Below are positions 22,627-28,519 of a stretch of 60,214 bases of DNA, piece after piece. Every line of letters begins with the position of its first letter. Positions within the stretch are counted from its first letter, which is position 1. Made by a program: the position numbers and the translations under genes. The notes under the pieces are model-generated. The model saw nothing but the letters and a program-made list of their open reading frames with translations. It searched no databases and was not told the origin of the DNA. This DNA comes from Clostridiales bacterium (GTDB taxonomy: Bacteria; Bacillota_A; Clostridia; Saccharofermentanales; Saccharofermentanaceae), in NCBI GenBank assembly GCA_017649745.1, contig JAGCGE010000092.1:1-60214 (forward strand), given 5' to 3'.

Positions 22627-22647
22627 AAAGCCCATGTAGGGCTTTTA
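22627..22647 (-). terminator. Intrinsic terminator fused to promoter 8
   Basis: Stem AAAAGCCC / GGGCTTTT with a TACAT loop, then ATTTTTTCGC. The same hairpin recurs at 24662-24680. Confidence 0.82.
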
Positions 22648-22929
22648 AACATCATATCCATGATCTTCTAACCATTTGTTCCATTCTTCCTCAGTCATTG
22701 TTTCTGGTTCGTCTTTCTTCTCCGGTTCCAAATTAATTGCATTAACAGTCTTGAAGATGCCAATAATGCATCCTAATTCCGCGTTAACAAGTCCTACAAT
22801 ACACACAAGTTTCAACAGAAACCCAGGCGCATACAGCAGAATGCTATACGTCGTAATCAGGTACACAACAAGCATCAAACAATAAAATGTTAAAATGTTT
22901 TTTGTTGCCTCAAATTCTAATTTAACCAT
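22645..22929 (-). CDS. Two-span membrane protein
   Basis: 94 residues; segments ILTFYCLMLVVYLITTYSILLYA and FLLKLVCIVGLVNAELGCIIGIF, then an acidic cytoplasmic tail (EPEKKDEPETMTEEEWNKWLEDHG). Complete cassette with promoter 9 and terminator. Function unknown. Confidence 0.72.
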   Translation of the reverse strand: MVKLEFEATKNILTFYCLMLVVYLITTYSILLYAPGFLLKLVCIVGLVNAELGCIIGIFKTVNAINLEPEKKDEPETMTEEEWNKWLEDHGYDV

Positions 22930-22962
22930 AATATAACCTCCTTAAAAATGGTTTGTTTTTAG

Positions 22963-22990
22963 CTATTATATGGCGTGTATTTAATGCGAA
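22963..22990 (-). promoter_or_regulatory. Array-type promoter 9
   Basis: TTCGC, 15 bases, TATAATAG (-10 at 22965-22970); drives the two-span membrane protein. Confidence 0.78.
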
Positions 22991-22998
22991 AAAAATAA

Positions 22999-23016
22999 GA
23001 GGACTTAATAGTCCTC
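22999..23016 (-). terminator. Intrinsic terminator with the stop codon in its loop, fused to promoter 9
   Basis: Stem GAGGAC / GTCCTC with the loop TATTAA that contains the TAA stop of the 50-residue gene, then TTATTTTTTTCGC. Confidence 0.8.
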
Positions 23017-23157
23017 CTCATATGACGCAATTCTGGGTTTGCGTTCGACCCTAAATGTTTCATATAACCAATCCATAGTTTCTTCTTTTTCCTCAATAAT
23101 TTTCGCCTCAAGTCTATCAAGGTCTTCGAGCAGACCATAAGATATCTCTCTAAACAT
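23005..23157 (-). CDS. 50-residue acidic protein
   Basis: Short frame read directly: begins MFREISYGLLEDLDRLEAK; one charged helix, ending YEEDY. CAGGAGGTATTATT precedes its ATG; promoter 10 lies upstream and its stop codon sits in the terminator loop. Soluble, helical, strongly acidic: it could act by mimicry or protein binding, but function is unknown. Confidence 0.7.
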   Translation of the reverse strand: MFREISYGLLEDLDRLEAKIIEEKEETMDWLYETFRVERKPRIASYEEDY

Positions 23158-23196
23158 AATAATACCTCCTGAATTTTCAGAAATTAGTAATGGTTC

Positions 23197-23224
23197 CTAT
23201 TATAGGAGGTGTAAATGGCGCGAA
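23197..23224 (-). promoter_or_regulatory. Array-type promoter 10
   Basis: TTCGC, 15 bases ending ACACCTCC, TATAATAG (-10 at 23199-23204); drives the 50-residue gene. ACCTCC pairs with the downstream GGAGGT. Confidence 0.78.
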
Positions 23225-23229
23225 AAAAT

Positions 23230-23258
23230 AAAAGCCCATGCAATTCGCACGAGCTTTT
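23230..23258 (-). terminator. Intrinsic terminator fused to promoter 10
   Basis: Twelve-base-pair stem (AAAAGCTCGTGC / GCATGGGCTTTT, two G-U) with a GAATT loop, then ATTTTTTCGCG. Confidence 0.8.
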
Positions 23259-23271
23259 ATCGGATCGTTAC

Positions 23272-23571
23272 TTAAAACTTCGGTCTGTTTAGCAAACTAA
23301 ATGCCTTTGTCGTGATAATTCCATCTTCTTTTTCGAAGTTGAGCACCAGCCATAACCCGCCAAGGTACACAACGTATCCGACAGCTCTAAGAACATTTTC
23401 CGGAGTGATCCAACGGTCTTTCTTCTTTTTTCCGTCCTTAATCTCCTCTAATTTCTTAAGATTGTCAACTACCTTGCCATAATCGGCGTCGTAAGGGCTT
23501 AGGGCTTCCAACTCCTTGTAACAGTCGTCTTCGCAATTATCAAGTTTCGTTTTCTTTTTGTTCCAAAACAT
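23272..23571 (-). CDS. Small membrane-associated protein
   Basis: 99 residues; charged Lys-rich first half (FWNKKKTKLDNCEDDCYKEL..., DGKKKKDRWITPENVLRAV) then one membrane segment (GYVVYLGGLWLVLNF). AAAGGAGTGAGGTT before ATG. Function unknown. Confidence 0.7.
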   Translation of the reverse strand: MFWNKKKTKLDNCEDDCYKELEALSPYDADYGKVVDNLKKLEEIKDGKKKKDRWITPENVLRAVGYVVYLGGLWLVLNFEKEDGIITTKAFSLLNRPKF

Positions 23572-23605
23572 AACCTCACTCCTTTCTGATATAAGTTAAC
23601 AGTTC

Positions 23606-23633
23606 CTATTAGAATCGTTGTTTTAACCGCGAA
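23606..23633 (-). promoter_or_regulatory. Array-type promoter 11
   Basis: TTCGC, 15 bases, TCTAATAG (-10 at 23608-23613, one mismatch to TATAAT); drives 23272-23571. Confidence 0.72.
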
Positions 23634-23640
23634 AAAATAT

Positions 23641-23659
23641 GAGGACTAGTAAAGTCCTC
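23641..23659 (-). terminator. Intrinsic terminator fused to promoter 11
   Basis: Stem GAGGACT / AGTCCTC with a 5-base loop, then ATATTTTTTCGCG; starts at the TGA of 23658-23975. Confidence 0.82.
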
Positions 23660-23975
23660 AATTAACCCTTTGAATAAGGAATTCTTGTTTTGTTGATACC
23701 CCATAACGATTAGTGTACTTCCACCAGATTATCAGTGGCGTTCCAACATCTTCCATCACTTCAGGAAGATCATAACTTTCGTTTTCGATCTTCTGAAATA
23801 CAGAATCTATAGAATGCGCCTTTCTTACCCAGTTTAAAGCGTCTTCTAACCGATTATAAATAAGATATACACTAGAACGTCCTTTATCATTACTGATATA
23901 ATTAGTTACTAAATATAGTTCCTCATATCCGCTTTTGATCAGTCTTTCAATATTATCTTTTGCTTCTTTCTGCAT
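23658..23975 (-). CDS. Small hypothetical protein
   Basis: 105 residues, soluble, mixed alpha/beta (ERLIKSGYEELYLVTNYIS; SSVYLIYNRLEDALNWVRKAHS), ending basic. AAGGAGGTTATTTATT before ATG; complete cassette with promoter 12. Function unknown. Confidence 0.7.
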   Translation of the reverse strand: MQKEAKDNIERLIKSGYEELYLVTNYISNDKGRSSVYLIYNRLEDALNWVRKAHSIDSVFQKIENESYDLPEVMEDVGTPLIIWWKYTNRYGVSTKQEFLIQRVN

Positions 23976-24008
23976 AATAAATAACCTCCTTATAAAAGCT
24001 GTTTTTAG

Positions 24009-24036
24009 CTATTATAAGAGGTGTAATTACCGCGAA
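24009..24036 (-). promoter_or_regulatory. Array-type promoter 12
   Basis: TTCGC, 15 bases ending ACACCTCT, TATAATAG (-10 at 24011-24016); drives 23658-23975. Confidence 0.78.
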
Positions 24037-24045
24037 AAAATAAAA

Positions 24046-24169
24046 GGACTTGTGGGCTTCGAACCCACGTCTCCACGAATGTGGTGTTCTACCATTAAAC
24101 TATTAAACTGGCTACCATAGCTTGATGTAATCTCTGCTATGACTCCAGCGGGTTTATACTCCCCAATCC
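24046..24169 (-). ncRNA. tRNA-like non-coding RNA cassette
   Basis: About 120 nt on the minus strand, bounded by array promoter 13 and a T-tract (TTTTATTTTTT). Ends can pair: 5' GGATTGG with 3' CAAGTCC (one mismatch, one G-U). Near the 3' end are a perfect T arm (GTGGG, loop TTCGAAG, CCCAC) and a tRNA-Gly-like D arm (TAGTTTAATGGTAGAAC). The anticodon region between them is only 17 nt and folds as a 4-bp stem (CCAC-ATTC-GTGG) with no anticodon loop. The 5' half adds two extra hairpins (CTGG...CCAG enclosing CATAGC...GCTATG). It cannot be a normal tRNA. The 74-residue frame crossing it (24027-24251) is an artefact of the T-arm sequence. Confidence 0.55.
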
Positions 24170-24171
24170 TT

Positions 24172-24199
24172 CTATTATAGGGCTTGTTAAAAATGCGAA
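24172..24199 (-). promoter_or_regulatory. Array-type promoter 13 (drives a non-coding RNA)
   Basis: TTCGC, 15 bases, TATAATAG (-10 at 24174-24179). The predicted start (about 24167-24169) coincides with the 5' strand of the RNA's closing stem. Overlaps the end of the 131-residue gene. Confidence 0.76.
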
Positions 24200-24582
24200 T
24201 CCAATAAATAAAAATACCGTCTGTACAAGTTAAAATAACTATCTCGTCCACACGGCATATCTAGTTTCGTTTTTAAGAATGTATAACTCAAGTCTTCTGT
24301 AACAGCTTTTAGAATATAACTCCCAATAATCTCATCCGTTTCATAAGCTACCGCCTCAACAAGTTTGATCTTTCTTTGCAGATGCTCTCTAAAAATAGCT
24401 TTCTCTCCGGTCGGATCTGACCATTGAAGATCACCATTATTTTGAGCAACATCAAAACTGTGCTGAAGCAGCATCTTCCATTCCGGATACTGAAGGCAAA
24501 AATGCTTTAATTCGTAGTACCTGTGCTTTGAAATATAGTATTTATTGCGTTTAGATAGTTCAGGACGGGTTACTGTGCTCAT
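24187..24582 (-). CDS. Hypothetical protein
   Basis: 131 residues, basic N-terminus (RPELSKRNKYYISKHRYYELKHFCLQYPEWK) and a C-terminal CGRDSYFNLYRRYFYLLDSHF; helical, possibly nucleic-acid-binding. This N-terminal style is familiar to me from phage genomes, with no known function. AAGGAGGTATAAAT before ATG. The region upstream (24600-24660) holds no array-type promoter with the right spacing. Confidence 0.66.
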   Translation of the reverse strand: MSTVTRPELSKRNKYYISKHRYYELKHFCLQYPEWKMLLQHSFDVAQNNGDLQWSDPTGEKAIFREHLQRKIKLVEAVAYETDEIIGSYILKAVTEDLSYTFLKTKLDMPCGRDSYFNLYRRYFYLLDSHF

Positions 24583-24661
24583 ATTTATACCTCCTTATGT
24601 TATGGTAAGTACAAATATAAGGGAATAAGTTGTCACCCGCGTCCTTAAAAGTGAAAAAAAT

Positions 24662-24680
24662 AAAGCCCATGTAGGGCTTT
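24662..24680 (-). terminator. Intrinsic terminator overlapping a stop codon
   Basis: Stem AAAGCCC / GGGCTTT with a TACAT loop, then ATTTTTTTCAC; the same hairpin as at 22627-22647. Contains the end of 24679-24915. Confidence 0.82.
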
Positions 24681-24915
24681 AAATTGGTTTAAACATAAAC
24701 CCGTCTACTTTGTAAGATTGTATATAAGTAACAGTTCCATTTGAGTTCTTGATTTTGTAGAATCTTGTAAGGTCAGCAAAAGCCTTAACTTCAGTGACGT
24801 CTTCTGGATCATTAACTTTTCCAGTTAAAACAATCTCCTTTGTAACTTTTTTCATTCCCTTTTTTGGCTTCTTACCAAAATCGTGTTCAATAGAAAATGC
24901 AACATACTTATACAT
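24679..24915 (-). CDS. Small hypothetical protein
   Basis: 78 residues, basic and beta-rich (YKYVAFSIEHDFGKKPKKGMKKVTKEIVLTG; GTVTYIQSYKVDGFMFKPI). AGGAGGTATAATT before ATG; cassette with promoter 14 and terminator. Function unknown. Confidence 0.7.
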   Translation of the reverse strand: MYKYVAFSIEHDFGKKPKKGMKKVTKEIVLTGKVNDPEDVTEVKAFADLTRFYKIKNSNGTVTYIQSYKVDGFMFKPI

Positions 24916-24949
24916 AATTATACCTCCTATAATGTAAATGTGTTTATAG

Positions 24950-24977
24950 CTATTATAGGATGTGTTTTTTATGCGAA
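24950..24977 (-). promoter_or_regulatory. Array-type promoter 14
   Basis: TTCGC, 15 bases, TATAATAG (-10 at 24952-24957); drives 24679-24915. Confidence 0.78.
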
Positions 24978-24982
24978 AAAAG

Positions 24983-25004
24983 AAGAGTCCTTGTTAGGAC
25001 TCTT
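24983..25004 (-). terminator. Intrinsic terminator with stop codon in its loop, fused to promoter 14
   Basis: Stem AAGAGTCC / GGACTCTT; the loop holds the TAA of 24994-25203; then CTTTTTTCGC. The last codons of the gene form the 5' arm. Confidence 0.82.
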
Positions 25005-25203
25005 TATTTTCCCAGTATTCACGGGCAATCGGTTCACACTCTTCTTCAAATGCCTTTTCAGCCTCTTCGGTGGCTTTAACTGTAACCCGAATTCTCTCGT
25101 CCCAGAAGTATTCGATCTTAGTTTCGTAGCCGATAGTGTTGGCTTCGAAATTAAGAACTTCCTTCAAGGCTTCTAGAAACATCTTGTTATTGTTCTCATC
25201 CAT
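24994..25203 (-). CDS. Small acidic protein
   Basis: 69 residues, helical and acidic (NNKMFLEALKEVLNFEANTIGYETKIEYFWDE; EEAEKAFEEECEPIAREYWENKES). AAAGGAGGAATCTAAG before ATG; promoter 15 upstream. First cassette after the integrase. Function unknown. Confidence 0.7.
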   Translation of the reverse strand: MDENNNKMFLEALKEVLNFEANTIGYETKIEYFWDERIRVTVKATEEAEKAFEEECEPIAREYWENKES

Positions 25204-25239
25204 CTTAGATTCCTCCTTTTAAAGTAAGTGTAATAACTT

Positions 25240-25267
25240 CTATTATAGGAGGTGTAAAATATGCGAA
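25240..25267 (-). promoter_or_regulatory. Array-type promoter 15
   Basis: TTCGC, 15 bases ending ACACCTCC, TATAATAG (-10 at 25242-25247); drives 24994-25203. ACCTCC can pair with the gene's GGAGG site. Confidence 0.8.
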
Positions 25268-25308
25268 AGCCAGCCAAAGAGTTCCTCCTTTTAGTATTCG
25301 GCAGATTA

Positions 25309-25328
25309 TTCGAGTCCCACCACCGGCA
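25309..25328 (+). other. Candidate attP core matching a tRNA-Leu 3' end
   Basis: TTCGAGTCCCACCACCGGCA has the form of a tRNA from the T loop (TTCGAGT) through the T-stem 3' strand (CCCAC) and acceptor 3' strand (CACCGGC) plus discriminator A. A matching tRNA would begin GCCGGTG, as tRNA-Leu genes can. The 5' half of the tRNA is absent here. It lies one base past the integrase stop codon, where attP cores usually are. Confidence 0.6.
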
Positions 25329-25329
25329 G

Positions 25330-26367
25330 TTATCCACAATTTAATGCCCTATCCATTCTTTCTCTCGTATATTGCCCGATCGCATAGTCATAATACTTCG
25401 AGGTTGTCTCGTAATCTTTATGCCCGGCAATGTCCATGATCTCTTTTTGAGTAAAGACTCCGGACCGGATCAGAGACGTTATGACAGTTCTTCGAATTGT
25501 ATGGTTTCCTTTACCGGATATGCGATTCAAAGCCTGGTTGATGGCATTTGTGGTTACTCGATTGCCGTTCTTACTGATAAATAACCAATCTGTTTCTATC
25601 CCATGTATCTTGTGGTATTCTAAGGATTCTATAAAAATATCAACCACATAGTTCGATAATGGGATGTGCCGATCTTTCCTGTTTTTCTTCAAGTGCCCTA
25701 CTATCTTGGATCCGCTTCTTGAAATATCCGTTCCGTCGTACTTAAAAGTGCTTTGCTCTGACCGTCTCAGCGTTAAAATATCATCTTTGAGGTCGAAGTC
25801 ATCGATTTTGAGCGCCGCCAACTCCCCTACTCGAAGTCCAAGCCCCAGGTTTATAAGAATCGCCAAATATACCATGTTGTCGTACTTGGTGTAGTGTTCC
25901 CTGGCTTTGATTTTAAGTAATTCTAAAGAATCCTTAGAAAATATCCGATCGTCCTTACACTTTTCTTCCTCTTCCTCGAACACATCTATGCTTATTCCAT
26001 GAATCTGACGTGACGGATTTGAGAAAATATAGCCCATGTCTACGGCATAGTCTAAGATTTTGTTAAGAACGCTCTTCATTTCCCTGAATTTTCTTTGCGT
26101 TAAGCCCCGCTGCCGAGCCATTTTGAGCAGCTCTGTTGTAATGATCGGCGGCTTAAGACTTCTTAAGATTTCTTTAGAAATATCAGAGTCTTCGTAGTAT
26201 GTGTTCCACACCCAAATATCTTTCTTGACGGTCGACGGATTCTTTGTTGCCATACGATATTGGATCCAATCGCTATACAAATCTGATACTGTTAGTCTTT
26301 TTCCCATTTCCTCCTTTTCTCTTTGACTGGCTAACTCTAGAATATCAGTATTTTCGTTGTTTAGCAA
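25330..26367 (-). CDS. int: Tyrosine recombinase (phage integrase)
   Basis: 345 residues with a TTG start (GGAGGTGCACA upstream). N-terminal SAM-like core-binding domain (about 25-130), then the catalytic domain: Arg in LGLRVGEL (R179), HTIRR (H289/R292), AGHKDYE (H316) and a Tyr near 325-326 (SKYYDYAIG). It integrates phage DNA, probably at a tRNA-Leu gene (see the adjacent attP candidate). Driven by a variant array promoter, and the only integration gene visible; no excisionase is evident. Confidence 0.93.
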   Translation of the reverse strand: MLNNENTDILELASQREKEEMGKRLTVSDLYSDWIQYRMATKNPSTVKKDIWVWNTYYEDSDISKEILRSLKPPIITTELLKMARQRGLTQRKFREMKSVLNKILDYAVDMGYIFSNPSRQIHGISIDVFEEEEEKCKDDRIFSKDSLELLKIKAREHYTKYDNMVYLAILINLGLGLRVGELAALKIDDFDLKDDILTLRRSEQSTFKYDGTDISRSGSKIVGHLKKNRKDRHIPLSNYVVDIFIESLEYHKIHGIETDWLFISKNGNRVTTNAINQALNRISGKGNHTIRRTVITSLIRSGVFTQKEIMDIAGHKDYETTSKYYDYAIGQYTRERMDRALNCG

Positions 26368-26384
26368 TGTGCACCTCCGAAAAA

Positions 26385-26412
26385 AAAATATATGGATTGT
26401 AAAAATTGCGAA
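26385..26412 (-). promoter_or_regulatory. Array-type promoter 16 (integrase)
   Basis: TTCGC, 15 bases, TATATTTT (-10 at 26387-26392). Same spacing as the rest, with a weaker -10, so the integrase may share the array's regulator. Confidence 0.66.
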
Positions 26413-26443
26413 AGGAGGCCACCCATTTTGAGCAGCCTCCTTT
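26411..26443 (-). terminator. Intrinsic terminator of the late region
   Basis: Stem AAAGGAGGC / GCCTCCTTT with a 15-base loop, followed by CGCAATTTTT. It separates the late lysis genes from the integrase. Confidence 0.7.
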
Positions 26444-26467
26444 GCGGGAAGGAAAGGAAACCGGGAA

Positions 26468-27979
26468 TTACAGATTCTTAAGCATCAATTTCCAGATGGA
26501 GTTGGTGACAATTCCCGTCTCCGAAAGATTATTTGCTTTCTGGAACTTCTTAACGGCAGCTTCAGTATTCACTCCCCAAATCGCGTCAAGCGTAAGAGCT
26601 TTTCCATCGGCGCCCTTGTATCCGTTTGCACGAAGAATCCTCTGGCAAAGAAGTACGGACGGACCCTGCTTTTCTTTGTTAGGAATTGTTTTGGCGCGGA
26701 ACGGAAGTTTGGATGACAGAAGAGATTCCCAATCCTTAGAACCGATCTCGCCTGCGCCATAAGGACCTTTGCACAGATTAACATCGCCGTTGCGGATCCT
26801 GTCTAATTTCCACTGACACATAGCAGCCATATCACCGGTTGTCCAATTGTTGTTAAGCTCAAGATTCTGGAGCTTACCATCCTTCTTAACGCCTTTGATA
26901 TTGTAGGCAAGAAGGATTTCATTTGCGAGATACTGAGAAGCGCCTGTCGAACCGGCTTTAACTTCCTTAGGAGTGAAAATATAATCTTCAAAGTCGTCAG
27001 GAAGTCTGTATGACGCATAGAATTTCCTGTCGCTCCATTCATTGAATGCAACATTTTCAAAATATCCACCGGCTTTAATACGATCGTCACTTCCGAAGTC
27101 ATATTTTGAGCACTTGCCTGTACTATGATTATAGTTTGTACAGTAGAACATGTGATCTTTCCAATGGAACGCTTTATCACCATTCCATTTCATGAAAACA
27201 ATAGAATTTGGTTTCACGTTTGAAAGAGTTGTGTTCTTAACAAATCCATGCTTCGTTAAATATGCATCTGCCGTATAAACGGTTTCGCCACCGGCTTTCT
27301 GATCCTGGAATTTCTTGTCAAGATCCCAAAGAGCTCTAAAAATACCTCTGTCGCATGCAATCGGTGGGCAGGGCGGATTATCATGATCGTCTCCATACGG
27401 CCAATTCTGCGCTTTAGCCTTGATTGCAACGGCTGCTACCGATTTTCTAATATCTTCGTTTGTCAATTCATTGCCTCCCTTAATTTCATATACGTACTCA
27501 ACATGTCCGATCTGAAGAGGCCTGGAAGGATCGTTTCCTACAAATAAAAGAGCGTCTCCAATTTCGAGACACTCAGGATTTGTGATTTGTCCTTTTGAAA
27601 TATTAACCGGAACCGTTTCAAAGCGGTTTGAATTATAAATACCTGCTGTATTTAGATCTGGGCAATCGAGTCCGATTTGTTTAAGCGTGAAGCATCCGGA
27701 TGAGCTGCAATCAGAATAATATGTTCCGTGATAGCTTGTATAAACGTAAGTACGAAGCGCCTGAGAATACTGATTACGGCCCAGAATAGTCTTGTATGTG
27801 TCATGAAACGCCACTTTATTTTGATAGGTCAGGTTCTTGTAACGACGAACCGCTACAAGTTCTTTTCGCTTCCCATTGGTAGCGACCTGGCTGTAGCGGC
27901 TCGCGCAGTAGTCTTTCATATTTTTAAGTGATGGCGTCCCGGATCCATGGCCACAGAGAGTAATATCGTTTGAAGTCAT
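26468..27979 (-). CDS. Endolysin: NlpC/P60-like cysteine amidase or peptidase with C-terminal peptidoglycan-binding domain
   Basis: 503 residues. N-terminal domain: catalytic Cys in YYSDCSSSGC (C91) and His in IGHVEYVYE (H159), an NlpC/P60 layout. A second related region (about 230-330: YLTKHGFVKNTTLSNVKPNSIVFMKW...HWKDHMFYC) may be a degenerate repeat. The C-terminus (about 435-503) is a PG_binding_1 domain (LCQRILRANGYKG...TEAAVKKFQKANNLSETGIV). It cleaves host peptidoglycan at lysis, working with the holin upstream. Confidence 0.88.
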   Translation of the reverse strand: MTSNDITLCGHGSGTPSLKNMKDYCASRYSQVATNGKRKELVAVRRYKNLTYQNKVAFHDTYKTILGRNQYSQALRTYVYTSYHGTYYSDCSSSGCFTLKQIGLDCPDLNTAGIYNSNRFETVPVNISKGQITNPECLEIGDALLFVGNDPSRPLQIGHVEYVYEIKGGNELTNEDIRKSVAAVAIKAKAQNWPYGDDHDNPPCPPIACDRGIFRALWDLDKKFQDQKAGGETVYTADAYLTKHGFVKNTTLSNVKPNSIVFMKWNGDKAFHWKDHMFYCTNYNHSTGKCSKYDFGSDDRIKAGGYFENVAFNEWSDRKFYASYRLPDDFEDYIFTPKEVKAGSTGASQYLANEILLAYNIKGVKKDGKLQNLELNNNWTTGDMAAMCQWKLDRIRNGDVNLCKGPYGAGEIGSKDWESLLSSKLPFRAKTIPNKEKQGPSVLLCQRILRANGYKGADGKALTLDAIWGVNTEAAVKKFQKANNLSETGIVTNSIWKLMLKNL

Positions 27980-27988
27980 AATCTCTTT

Positions 27989-28495
27989 TTACAATCCTAA
28001 GGAGCGGTCAAAAGTCGGATATCCATCTTTATCTTGTGTTAAAAATATAAACACATTATTGGGCGGATAATCGACAGGCGTTACTGTTAGTGGTATAAAA
28101 TTTGCATTAACTATATAACCAATATCAGCAATCAACCCTGCTGCTCCGATAAAATTTAGTGTATAAAATGTGTATGACGGTGCATATTCATCATCGAAAT
28201 ACCATGATATTGACTCAAAATATATGTACTTACCAGAAGATAGCGCTTCAATAATTTCATTCCACGTTTTATTGAGAACTATACGGGTAATGTCGCCGTC
28301 ATCTATTTCGACGTCCGTAAAACCAATGGCAAATATATTATTATCCGATGGTGTGTCATTTCTATAAGCTTCTGCTCTTCCGGTCTCGATCAAATATGTT
28401 TCATCTCCTTCCGGAAGTGAGGCTACCTGACCAGAATATAACTGCAGAGGCTTATCATCGAGATAATATGTGAAGTTTTCAATTGCTTTGATCAT
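27989..28495 (-). CDS. Putative virion fibre/spike-like protein, paralogue 1
   Basis: 168 residues, beta-rich. The N-terminal 45 residues (MIKAIENFTYYLDDKPLQLYSGQVASLPEG...LIETGRAEAY) are a module repeated in the adjacent gene, with a divergent C-terminal domain. The two are paralogues. Such modules occur in phage head or tail fibres; the position between holin and endolysin is unusual for that. Confidence 0.6.
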   Translation of the reverse strand: MIKAIENFTYYLDDKPLQLYSGQVASLPEGDETYLIETGRAEAYRNDTPSDNNIFAIGFTDVEIDDGDITRIVLNKTWNEIIEALSSGKYIYFESISWYFDDEYAPSYTFYTLNFIGAAGLIADIGYIVNANFIPLTVTPVDYPPNNVFIFLTQDKDGYPTFDRSLGL

Positions 28496-28519
28496 TTTTT
28501 ATCCTCTCATTTATACACT

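Noticed and set aside
24046..24169. Functional tRNA gene
   Set aside because: No 7-base anticodon loop, and the anticodon region is about six bases too short; it cannot decode.
24027..24251. 74-residue minus-strand frame over the tRNA-like RNA
   Set aside because: Its C-terminal part (VEHHIRGDVGSKPTS) is the usual artefact of translating a tRNA D and T arm.
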